A stretch of 64,000 nucleotides of DNA from Adiantum capillus-veneris. Lineage: Eukaryota > Streptophyta > Polypodiopsida > Polypodiales > Pteridaceae. The stretch lies in NCBI GenBank assembly GCA_014529385.2, contig CM043967.1, forward strand, positions 2,268,501 to 2,332,500. The letters are read 5' to 3'. Of the stretch, positions 20,542 through 30,672 are shown piece by piece; position 1 is the stretch's first letter, and each line of letters begins with the position of its first letter. The translations under genes were made by a program, and so were the position numbers. Below the pieces are notes generated by a model that made no database searches, was not told where the DNA came from, and saw only the letters and a program-made list of their open reading frames with translations.

Positions 20542-22253
20542 GCGTCTTGCTTATTCCCTCCTCTCGCACAACATTACTTTTACCATGCATTGACCGCGTT
20601 TGCATTAGATAGGGCCATGCTACAAGTCCATGCATTAGCATGTTTTTTTAACCCATGCACAGCATATACCCCGAGGTGATACCTTGTCGTCGGGGAGGAC
20701 TCCGATTGGAGGGGGGGAGGCATTCTCAATGCGAACCCGATGACAGTAAAAAGCAACAAAAAGGGCATGTTTTGACTATTTTTGAGGGGTTTACGTTTGA
20801 TTGTGAAAATTTTTGGACTAACCAAAGTACATATGCCCTTATATAGCATTAATCTACAGAGATATGAGGACAAACGCCAAATTGGGTCCAATAAGTGTAT
20901 GTATATATATAAAAATAGCCATTTTTTGGGCAAAATATTGCTAAAACAGAGAAATCCGGCCTTAACAATTACATTTGGGTGTACATAATGTGTCGGGGTG
21001 AAGTTTTGGATTTATTTTGATTTTTGGGGTTTTATTTTGATTGATTTTGCTATTTTCCTTTTAAATTTACTAATTACTGGCAGAAAAAATTCAAAAATAC
21101 AAAAAGCAGGTGAAACGCGATCGTAATGAAAAACAAAAAAGATGGCGATGATCAATGACCAGAAAACAACCCAGGATGCAGTGGGGGTGCAGTTATGAGA
21201 ATGAAGCGGGAGGTGTGTTGTGGCCAGATTTTTACCGAATCGTCAAAATTCTCAGAAACTGGGCAAATGGAGTCCAAATGGAGAACTTTTCGAGTCTAAA
21301 TCGTGTTTCGCAAAAAGTTAGGAGTACATGTCAAATTTCATGAAAAACGGTTATGGGAACCCCATTATAAGATTTTTTCACTCCACTTAGAGCTCATTTT
21401 TACTATTCACTTGTGAGAGAGAGCTATAGCCACCTAGAGCGCACAGGACTTCCAGCAGCCGATACGCCACGCACAGTCATCCGAAGACTACCAGATATGA
21501 GAGGTAGACTCAACACCTTATGCTCTTAATGTATATGTGATGTTTTGTCGCCAAAACTAGCATAGAACTCCAACGAGGTTTGCAGGGTAGAGACATGTGA
21601 GCGTAGATAACCACCTAACGGCTGACCCAATACCAACAAGACTTCATAGGGGGTTTACCCTAGCCTAGGAGACCAATATTGGATGCCCGAAAGAGGCAAG
21701 AAAGAAACGGGAAAAACCCTAACTTCTAGAGCCCTGCAAGAAGCCACAAAGAGGAAATCTGGCAAAAGTAGCCTGAATCATACCAAAACTCATGGGTAGG
21801 CACTTTTCGACGAGCTCTACAAGGCTACATGGGCTACATGGCCAAAAGGTGACAAAAAGTAGGCCTAAGCTTCAAAAACGACATAAAAAACGCAAAGCGT
21901 CCCTTGGCTCTCACAACCAAGCGAGACGTCCGTTTGCCACCAAACTTCGCGAGCGGCTTACCAAGGCCTTCAACAACCAAATCCTATGGTGGTAGACCAC
22001 TACAAATCATCGGGGCATGCAAACGCAATCATGGGCGCTTCCAGAGCGACAAATCGCCAAACGAAGCTCAAGTGAAGCCAAAACCAACAAGAATCACATG
22101 GCAAGGTTCCCCAAGGGATAATAGAGCTATGCTGGTCATCATCAAGAAATTTCATCGCGGAAAAGCGCTGCAAGAGTCAGAAATCACCTCTGAGGCTCCA
22201 AAATCCAAGAAGGGAGTTTCTAACTAACCATTTGATCTTTTAAATTGAAATAA
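20542..22253 (+). other. Non-coding stretch of B with internal purine tract
   Basis: No gene is recognised in this 1.7 kb. A purine tract TTGGAGGGGGGGAGG stands at 20706-20720 and resembles a polypurine tract, though no TG-initiated LTR follows. The part after 21000 is a mixture of AT-rich and neutral sequence. Small frames such as 21904-22227 show no domain. Confidence 0.5.
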
Positions 22254-23401
22254 AGCACAAAGGAACTTAGGGAGGTCATATGCACATGTTAGTAGGACTG
22301 GTTACAAAAAAATGCACAGGAGACATCCTACGCGTAGGATGTCTCAAGGCCATGTTTGGGCACCCAACTCATCATTCAACCATACACAGTTTCTACATGT
22401 CATTTACAACTTATCCCTCAAGTTTCACCCCATTTGGACAAAAGTTGACCTCTTATGCATCAAATAACACAAAATCAGAGCATAGAGGCAAGAAATGGTC
22501 ATAGACCTATAAAAAATGATCCAAATCCAGTGAAACTTGAACCACACACTCTTCATAACAGTTCAAAGCTCACTATGAGGTCATATCTACAAAATCATGT
22601 AAAAAGACATACTACGCATAGTATGTCTCTAAGCTTGAAATGACCTCTAGATGGAGTTTTTGGCCTTCATACATGTTTATCACATTCATACAAGCCCACC
22701 CACCAAGTGTCCAGCCAAACAAATCACTTTTTGGCCTCATAGCTCTATAGATGTACATTTCAGAGTCCCAAACACCAGAAATGGTCTTCCTACCCTCAAA
22801 ACTTATCCAAATTCAAATCTAAGACCATGGTGATGATCTACAGGCTATGCCCTATCATACTGAAAAATTTCATGCAATTCTAAGCAAAAAAAGACATACT
22901 ACGCGTAGTATGTCTCCAGAGTCATATTGACCTACTAAGCAAAGTTTGACATTATAAATGGAACCATCATGCTACAAGAAGCCTACATGTCAATTTTCAA
23001 GCCATTTGGACAACATTTGCTTATCACTACAGGACATCCTACTCATTTGTAAACCAAAAGCCTAAAATAGTCCAAAATTTCACTTTTTGGTGTCCAAATC
23101 AAAATCCAAGCATATACTTGTGATGTATAGGTCATAGGCTATCATCATGACAAGTTTCAAGTCATTCTGAGGATAAAGACATCCTATGTATAGTATGTCT
23201 TCAGGCTTAATTTAAAGCACAATTCGTATTGTTTTCATTTGCAGACCACCCTTAGTCCCTCTTGAGCTCATGTTTCAATTTTCAAGTCAATTGGATAGTT
23301 AAAACTCAGTTTATCAGCTAATTTGTAAAGAACGCTAACTTTGGACTACTGAGTGCAACAGAATCCATGGTAGCTGCTAAGTCACCAGCAAAGAAGAAAG
23401 A
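22254..23401. repeat. Palindrome array, 3' side of element B
   Basis: Four 24-bp copies of the same palindrome family as the leader stand at 22321-22344, 22605-22628, 22892-22915 and 23177-23200. Their starts are 284, 287 and 285 bp apart, so they belong to repeat units of about 285 bp. The first and third are perfect palindromes. Base pair 7/18 is C-G in the first copy and A-T in the second and third, and is unpaired (C/T) in the fourth. A half copy (GGACATCCTAC) is at 23032. Spacer sequences are strongly diverged. No gene is seen. Confidence 0.85.
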
Positions 23402-24722
23402 ATGACCAACAAAGATTACCTAGATGAAGTGGAGCCATTTGTAATACCAACAGGAACCATAAAGCCCATTACCACTTGGTTACAAAGCAACCTACTGGAA
23501 GCAAATGACTTCAGGATATGCCAAGGCCTGTTCAAGGACATAGAAGGCAATGCCATAGAGCTGCCAATGATACCGTAGGAACTCAACGAGTCCATAAATA
23601 CTGTCTCTCTTGGAAAATCTGGACTTACACAATTATTTTGAGGCGTTGCCTGTAGGAATTGACATTCAGAGAGTCTGGGAATTCATCATCACAATCTAAA
23701 AAAACGGCATAGACAAAGTGACAAATCTGCAAGGAAAGACCAGAGTGATTGTAATCATGCCAGAAGTGGTCGCAAATGCATTGAACCTCTCTAATAAAGG
23801 TGAATGTGTCAACAAGAGGCGAGAAGAGGTAAAGGTATACAAAGAAGTCAAGAAGAACTACACCTTTGAGGATATTGTTGATCCAATGGTGGCAACCACA
23901 TGCCAACTTTACAACCAATATTTCCATACGTGCACAAAGAGGCCTCAAAAGTACATTGCACCACCGGTAGAAATTGCAACAACATTTACATGGGCAATGA
24001 AGACAAGCAGGCCAAGAGAGGTAGATTATGCAGCGTACCTACAGTACAACATTGTGAGGATGGGAACCCCGAATCCTACATACATTGCACCAGGGGAGAT
24101 GCTTACAAAGATGATATATGAAGCTTTACATGCTAAGGGCCAGTGTCCTCTTCCTCCATCATAGAATGACTGGTTAAAGCTGACAGAGGACAAGGAAGAG
24201 GAACAACCTACAACTCCCAGGATAACCACCAGACTAAAGAGAAGGTTAGAGACAGTGGAAGAAGAGCTGACTCAGCCAAAGAAAGGAAAGAAAGCTACTC
24301 AGATTCCAGCAAAGGAGACCAAATCCCAGAAGGCTGCTTGGCTAGAAAGGTTGATGGAAAGTTTCAAAGCCCAACTAATGCTAAAAGGAGATCTAAATGA
24401 ATTATGGAAGCTCTCACTTGAGGAAATGTCTAGATCTTCTCGAAGGGAAAATAGGGATCGCTTCGAAGACTACATAAAGAATTTTGAGATCCTAGATGCA
24501 GCAGCTGAGAACATTCCAGTCATACCATTTACCGACGAAGAGGTTGATGATGTGAGGCGGCAACTGCTAGAAGAGCAGGAAGGGGAGGAAAGAGAGAGGA
24601 AAACAAAAGCAGACCGAGACTTCAAAAAGAAGTCATCAACCCCACCATCGAGCCGGAGCCAAGCCCTGCACCATCACCACCTCCTCCTAGTCCTCCTCAC
24701 CCTCGACAAATTGAAGAGTTGA
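23402..24722 (+). pseudogene. Sense accessory frame of B, 3' region (I)
   Basis: It opens with an ATG at 23402 (MTNKDYLDEVEPFVIP), stops at 23576-23578, and continues after a frameshift at about 23620 through 24722, with one TAG at 24162-24164. The folded-looking part contains VTNLQGKTRVIVIMPEVV and, further on, IVDPMVATTCQLYN and YLQYNIVRMG. The downstream part is basic with Lys/Glu-rich segments. It recalls the accessory 'putative plant transposon protein' frames of very large plant Ty3/gypsy elements, but that is a resemblance in style and position only. The function is unknown. Confidence 0.5.
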
Positions 24723-26220
24723 GAAAATCTGAAAAGCAACAAGATTCCAAGGAAGAGGAGAATAAAGAGAAAGAGAAGCAAGCCGATTTTGAACCCAGGC
24801 TTGAGAAGCAAGATCCAGAAGCAAGGAATTATGAAATATTCCTGGATCTGCTAGCTACTGGATACACCCGAAAGGAGGCAGCTCAGACAGCATTTCAATT
24901 ATCAATACCTAAACTAGAAAAATCCACATTGAGCACTCGTTTGGTGGAGCTTAAGGAGAATGCAACAGACACCATAGATTTGCAACCACAAGAGGAAGAC
25001 TGGGAAGAAGTTATACAAAGACTGCAAGGATTGAGAGCCAGATCAATGGCCAAAGAAATAGAGTACGAAGAGCTGAGGTTGAGTGAAGAAAATGTGAAAA
25101 CAGAAGTCGAAACACTTCAGAGGCAAAACCAGGAGCAGTTGCATGGCCAAGCATAGGTACAAGCTCAATTAGAAGCAGCACTACAGAGATGTGAAGAGCT
25201 AGAAAATCAAAGCCGGGAAAGCAATCAGAAACTGCTAAACTCTGAAGAGGAATACCAAAAAGTCAGCAAGGCTCTTTGTGAAGCTAAGAAGGAAAGGGAT
25301 GAGCTCACCCTATAGTTAGCGGAAGAGTCGAAGCAAGTAGAGAGCTTGAAAGAAGCTAAGTATATGGATGAAATCTCATATGAAGCTAGCCAAGATGAGG
25401 TAATTGAGCTCAAGGATCAAATCAAAACAAAAGAGCAAACTATTCAGAGGTTGAGAGCATCGTCAGGCAGGGCAAGAGTTGCAGCTGCAACTAGCATGAG
25501 CCAAGAAAAAGATGCGTTTGAAGAAAAATGATAGAACTCCAAAAAGAGCTGACGCTTGAAAAGAAGCAAAGAGTGATGATGGCCGAAGGATCAATGGTGA
25601 TACAAAGCCGATTGGAAGAGGAGAACAAGTCATTGAAAGCAGAATTGCTGAAGCTTCAGGAAAGATTAGAAGCGAATTCACAAACGCTGCAAACAGAGAA
25701 TGCTAAGATAAAACAGAAGCTAGAAAAAGTTGATAGGGTCAATGCAGAACTCAATGACCTATTAGTATCTGTGATAGAACAAGATCAGATAGCAAAAGAC
25801 AATTTATAGAAGCAACTGGATGAACTTTAGGGCCAAACAAGTGAAGAACGTCAACAAAGTCAAGGGCCGGCTGCAACGGAAGGAATTGACATAGAGAATG
25901 TGTCAGATCCGGTGGACACTATCATACAAGAGGACATTCCTGAGGGATCAGTATAAGAGCCTCGGGATTTGACAGAAGAAGAGGAAGACAAACTACAGAA
26001 ATCCATAGAAGTAGCTATAAAGGACACCGCAAAAGAAGCAATGCAGTGGGAGCATAGGATGGCAATTCATAAATTAGATGCAAATGTCGTTCAACATGAA
26101 TGGCTACAACCCTCTCTTCCCTATCCTCTTCTCAAATATGAGGCTGCTACAATCAACAAGAGGATCAAAGAGGAGACCACAATGCCACTGTACAATGAAG
26201 ATGTCACCAGAAGGGGTTAA
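24719..26220 (+). pseudogene. Coiled-coil accessory frame of B, 3' region (II)
   Basis: This is a long, highly charged helical protein cut by stops at 25154, 25313 and 25807 and a frameshift near 25528. Heptad-like stretches rich in Glu, Lys, Leu and Gln run from about 25000 to 25800 (for instance ELRLSEENVKTEVETLQRQN), so a coiled coil is very likely. A globular-looking end has EDKLQKSIEVAIKDTAKEAM near 25984. It is in the sense direction with gag-pol and lies directly downstream of the preceding accessory frame, suggesting one original gene. No known family is recognised; oligomerisation is the only inference. Confidence 0.5.
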
Positions 26221-26650
26221 ACTCATTGTAGACTCCCAAACAAGATGGAGGAAGGCATGGCTCACTAAATACCCTCAGTATTTAGTACATTTGGTAGAGA
26301 CACCTAAAATAATCAGAGACAACCTCATCTTTTGCCCTCTACGAAGGATGTGGACATGGAAGGCAAACATCATATTTTTCTTCCAAGATACATATAGATG
26401 TGCTCATAAACTGTCTTCTCAACCTTCCCATGAGGTGATACATGCCCTCTACCAATGACTAATGTTCTTGCCCTCATATCACCTCCGGGCCTTTGAAGAA
26501 TCCTTCTACACCGGCTTCTTCACCATCGATACAGATATATTCGGCCCTACATTACTGGCCTAGCATGCACGGTATGAGTCTGTTCTGAAGATGCGCAAAA
26601 GCCTCCACTGAAGTAGCAACTCTATTGTCATGTCGGGGACGACATGAACT
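26221..26650 (+). pseudogene. End of the accessory region of B
   Basis: A frame open from 26078 to 26458 and, after a TGA, to about 26560 encodes aromatic-rich sequence (RMWTWKANIIFFFQDTYRC; YHLRAFEESFYTGFF). It is a frame-shifted continuation of the coiled-coil protein and so would be its C-terminal domain. No family is recognised. It ends about 90 bp before the polypurine tract. Confidence 0.4.
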
Positions 26651-26663
26651 AGGAGGGGGCGAG
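26651..26663 (+). promoter_or_regulatory. Polypurine tract of element B
   Basis: AGGAGGGGGCGAG abuts the TGTTAG start of the 3' LTR. This is the expected plus-strand primer and confirms the + orientation of B. Confidence 0.85.
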
Positions 26664-27597
26664 TGTTAGCAGAAGACTGGCAGCTACACTCAACTAAAGA
26701 CTAGTGGAATACGAAAAGAAAGAAATCCTGTGTAGTCATTCCCTGATTAAGAAAAAAACCTGTAATTTCATTTGTAAACACTTGGGGCTTGCAAAATTTT
26801 TCAATTTATTATTTTTGCCATTAGACTGAATAAGATTTTACTTTGGAACTTGAGATATTGTAATTGGAAGGTATTTATACCAAATTTTGACCTTAATAAA
26901 AAAACCCCTTTTGTTGATTTTTATCAAGTGTCTGTGAAAAGCATGTACTGTGTACGAGAGAGAGTGAGAGTTTATCTGGATGCTATGAGCACAGTGGTGG
27001 TCGGAATCGAGTGCGGAGAAGTGCAGTGTGCTGCCCCTAGAGAGAGCTACGCGCCAACACCTACATTGCAGTTGTACGGCCCGGCTTCGCGAGATCAACC
27101 CACGAGCTATTTCTGGTGATTCGATGAGCATACGGTGTCTATTTTCACATTTCAACATATCCACGCATTCGCAATGACTAGAGCTATACATTAGGCATTG
27201 TAGTTTTCAGAAACGATGACTTGCAAACAATCTGTCAGACATCCTACGTGATTTTGCACCGGGTGTTTTTGGGTAGGGTTTTGGGTCACGGACCTTAGGG
27301 AGAGAGGCCTATTGGTGTTAATAGGATTTACCTCAAGTTTCGTCGTGTTTTGAGAACGTCCGATGGATATTTGGCTCTTGGAAGCGTTGTAGGAAATCTC
27401 TGCCTGTGTAATTTGAATGATGTAACTTAGACATTGGGTAGAGACCTCTGAAGGAAGTAGTCAATAGTCGGTCGAGTGTAGGTTGACACCCTATGCTTGC
27501 TTCCACGCGCCTGCGAGTCGAGCTGCGTCCTTAGCTGACAAATCTTGTTAGGTGAGTTCTCGCTGTGCCGACGTCCGTCGCGGCATATCCGCCAACA
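26664..27597 (+). repeat. 3' LTR of element B
   Basis: This 934-bp LTR pairs with 2717-3638. Differences include substitutions throughout and a short insertion near 27405-27420. The half-palindrome AGACATCCTACGT starts at 27237. Confidence 0.9.
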
Positions 27598-27602
27598 TCC
27601 TG
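27598..27602. repeat. Right target-site duplication of B (TCCTG)
   Basis: Pairs with CCCTG at 2712-2716, with one transition between the copies. Confidence 0.8.
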
Positions 27603-28020
27603 ATACAGACCTTACAATGGAATTAGCTACAGATAGGAAGGTTAAATATTCTACTTTAGTGGGTAACTTGAATTTTGTTTTGGATGGTCACAATACGTCT
27701 CCAAACTTCAGAGTCTTACCCATAGGAATCTATGATAGCATCCTAGGAATGGATTGTCTTAGAGATAATGATGCTCACATACATTGTAAAGACGCTTCAT
27801 TGACTTTCAAAAATGACCACAACTCTAGGGTTAAGTTACTGGGGAATGGGGAAAGCCTAATCTCAAACTAGTGAACTTTACCAAACTTTTGAAGAGTCAT
27901 AGGAAGAATGAAAGGATTTACATAGTAAACCTTAATCCTAGGGAGAAGAAGATAGATTCACCTGAATCTGAATGGATAACATAATTTGATGATGTATTTC
28001 CCAAAGAACTTTTATAGCTA
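27603..28020 (+). pseudogene. Protease of element A, second part
   Basis: This continues the protease interrupted at 2716. It contains FVLDGHNTSPNFRVLP and IYDSILGMDCLRDNDAHI, the latter being the usual ILGMDWL-type signature of Ty3/gypsy retropepsins. A stop at about 27869 and further stops follow in the linker to reverse transcriptase. Confidence 0.8.
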
Positions 28021-28741
28021 CCACCCAAGCGTCATGTTGATCATGTAATAGAGCTTACTCCAGGAGCTCAACCAGTTGCCCCTAGGGCATACAAAATATC
28101 GGTACCTGAATTTGTGGAACTCAAGGAGCAACTAACTTAACTTCTTAAACAAGGCTTCATTCGACCAAACGTTTCTCCATGGATTACTCCTGTTCTCTTT
28201 AATAGGAAGAAGGATGGTACTCTACATCTTTGTATTGATTATCATGGATTGAACCAGGTAACAGTCAAGAATAAGTATGAAATACCAAGGATTGATGAAC
28301 TGCTTGACCAATTACATGGAGCTTCTATCTTCACAAAAATTGATCTTAACTCAGGGTATTACCAAAGGAGTAGGATATACCAAAGAGAGAATTTAATACT
28401 CATTTTGGACATTATGAATTTACAATTATGCCTTTTAAACTTACCAATGCTCTTGCAACTTTTAATCGTCTCATGATCGATGTGTTTCGACAACATTGTT
28501 CTTGTCTTCTTTGATGATATCCTGGTTTACTCAAGAAACAAAGAAGAACGCGAACAACTTGTGCGACGAGTACTTGAACTTCTCCATCAAAATCAACTAT
28601 ACGCCAAACGTAGCAAATGCACCTTCTTCACTGACAAGATGGAATATTTGAGATTTATTGTATCCAAGGATGGTGTTTCTACTACAAGTAAGATCTAAGC
28701 TATTATAGCTTGGCCTACACCAAAATCAGTACAAGAAGTAC
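28021..28741 (+). pseudogene. Reverse transcriptase of element A, broken
   Basis: Ty3/gypsy reverse transcriptase motifs are in order: [60 protein letters not shown], then FFDDILVYS near 28509-28535 as active site, and KCTFFTDKMEYLRFIVSKDG. Stops and frame changes lie at about 28138, 28370-28480 and 28696. The FFDD form and following residues suit a chromodomain-bearing (chromovirus-type) element. The copy is dead. Confidence 0.85.
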
Positions 28742-29330
28742 TTGGCTTTCTTGTTTAACAGGATGGTATGCACAATTATTCAATGCTACGCTAAGATTGC
28801 ATCTCCATTGACTAATACTCTTAAGAAAGCTAAAGTGTTTACTCAAAATGAACGTGCTCAAGCTAGTTTTAAGAAACTCAAAGAAGCTTTGGTGAATGCT
28901 CCAATACTACAACTTCTAGACTTGTCAAAAACATTCATTGTGCTCACCAATGCAAGTGGACAAGCAATCTGTGGCATTCTGTCTCAAGAAGGAAAACCAG
29001 TAGCTTATGAATCTCGTAAGTTACGTATACACGAGTTAAATTATCCTACACATGACGTGGAATTATTGGCCATTGTGCATGCTCTTAAAGTATGGTGACA
29101 TTATCTTCTTGGAAGGAGATTTGAAGTACATATTGATAAAAGCCTGAAGTGGATCTACACCCAACCTGACCTTAATATGCAACAACCAAGATAGATGGAT
29201 TTGTTATGAGAATATGATGTTAGAATCAAATATAAATTTGGGAAGGAAAATCTTGTGGCCGATTCCTTAAGGAGGAAGAGTACTGTAGCGACTATCACAA
29301 CTTCTACTACTTCTTTAATTAACCTTATTT
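28742..29330 (+). pseudogene. RNase H of element A, broken
   Basis: The frame at 28742-29098 holds the connection and RNase H (FIVLTNASGQAICGILSQEG, then AYESRKLRIHELNYPTHDVE). The first catalytic Asp of the family's T-D-A-S motif is Asn here. After a TGA, HYLLGRRFEVHID and a stop-containing KFGKENLVADSL follow. RNA-template degradation could not occur from this copy. Confidence 0.8.
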
Positions 29331-30117
29331 GAGAAGGTATGACCCAGAACCTGCGTTACATAAAAATATGATACTCGATGAACTTAAATAACCGTATAGA
29401 GAAGCAACAAAGGCAAGTCAAAGGCTTCCACATCGAAGGCATCACCTTTACTTGAGTAACACTCTTTGTATCCGAAATCAAGGTGGAATCAAACTTCAGA
29501 TGTTATAGGAAGCTCATGACGTAGCTATATAGCAGGACACCTAGGATACATTAAGACTTACTCTACTGTAAGGAAGAGTTTCTTTCAGCCAAGACTAAAG
29601 CATGATGTGTTAAACTCTGTTACAAGATGTTAACATGTCAACGTATTAAAGCTGAACGAGTTTGATACCCTGGTAAGCTTCAACCTATTGATGCACATTA
29701 AATGAAATGGAAATGCATATCCATGGATTTTATTACAGGACTTCCTACATCTTTGGGATATGACTCTATTTTTGTCGGATAATCTCTGATCGTGATACGA
29801 AATTCACCTCAAATTTTTGGAAAAGCCTTATTCTCAGCTAAAGGAACCAAGTTTGTCTTTAGTACTACTTATCACCCTCAGACTGATGGACAAACAAAAA
29901 GGACCAATCATATCATTGAAGACATATTAAGATCTTATTGTATGCATGAGCATAGTAAATGCAGTAGATATTTGTATTTGGTTGAATTTATGTATAGTAT
30001 AATTCCTCATTCCAACGCTCAATTGGGATGTCTCCTTTTCAAGCATTGTATGGACAAGAGTGTCTTACTCCACTCAAATGGATAGACCCTCTCATACGAG
30101 TTCAACATCCAAAGAAA
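29331..30117 (+). pseudogene. Integrase core of element A, internally deleted
   Basis: The zinc-binding part (about 29510-29680) is frame-shifted and riddled with stops. The core begins with MDFITGLPTSLGYDSIFV (about 29725-29777). It then jumps straight to a segment reading ISDRDTKF in another frame, so roughly 40 codons between the first and second catalytic Asp are missing. [18 protein letters not shown] follows, where Lys occupies the position of the usual catalytic Glu. It is non-functional. Confidence 0.75.
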
Positions 30118-30614
30118 TGTTGTATGAGATGCAACTAAAAACCGAGCCGGATATTAAGATTGCTCAAGATAGACAGAAGAGTTATCCTGACCCAAAACGG
30201 TTTGTCAGACTTTTTGAAGAGGGCAATATGGTATTTTTGAAAGTAAAACCCAAACGTAGATCTTTATCAATGGGCAAGTGTAAGAAGCTCAGTGCCAGAT
30301 ATTGTGGACCTTTTGTAATCACAGAGCGGATTAATGATCAAGCTTACAGAATCTTGTTGCCACCACAAATAAAAGTAGATGATGTTTTTCATGTCGGCTT
30401 ACTCAAGAAGTATGTACCTGATTCACAACACATTCTTGATAATTCTCTATTATCTACCTCTACTGATGGAACTTTTAAAGTATATCCTGAAGTGATACTT
30501 CAAAGTAGAACTAAGCCTCCAAGTAACCTAACCATTATTGATGAACTCTTTGTTAAATGGTCAACGTATCCTCAGGAAGATGCCACTTGGAAATGTGATG
30601 ATAAAATGAGATAA
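30118..30614 (+). pseudogene. Integrase C-terminus and chromodomain of A
   Basis: An open stretch carries the integrase GPY/F-type domain (LSARYCGPFVITERI) and VFHVGLLKKYVPD. It ends in a chromodomain-like segment with VYPEVILQSR and LFVKWSTYPQEDATWK at about 30480-30600. The chromodomain is the signature of plant chromoviruses and is thought to direct integration to particular chromatin. It is part of the broken pol of A; the wider frame begins at about 30060. Confidence 0.8.
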
Positions 30615-30660
30615 AATTACCCAAATTTCATGTCGCGGTGAGGACAACTCAATTTTTTCA

Positions 30661-30672
30661 ATTGTGGGAGGA
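30661..30672 (+). promoter_or_regulatory. Polypurine tract of element A
   Basis: ATTGTGGGAGGA stands just before a TGTAAGATCCCC sequence that looks like the start of a chromovirus 3' LTR. Assignment is by position and composition. Confidence 0.6.

Larger units (their letters stand above)
2717..27597 (+). mobile_element. Element B: giant Ty3/gypsy LTR retrotransposon
   Basis: B spans 24,881 bp, of which about 5.56 kb is the nested copia C plus its target copy, leaving about 19.3 kb of its own sequence. The support is two direct LTRs (2717-3638 and 26664-27597) both bounded by TG...CA, a near-perfect 5-bp target duplication, a primer site complementary to the 3' end of tRNA-Asp, and a purine tract before the 3' LTR. 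Internal domains run in Ty3/gypsy order: protease, reverse transcriptase, RNase H, integrase. The tRNA-Asp-type primer site, the great length and the additional frames resemble the plant Athila/Tat/Ogre group in general layout, but I cannot place it firmly there. The LTRs differ by roughly 8% over the part I compared by eye, and most frames are broken, so the copy is old. Confidence 0.9.

Noticed and set aside
22254-23401. Regular repeats separated by dissimilar spacers, like a CRISPR array
   Set aside because: Period is about 285 bp, repeats are full palindromes and vary, and the context is a plant retrotransposon. No cas-like gene is present.
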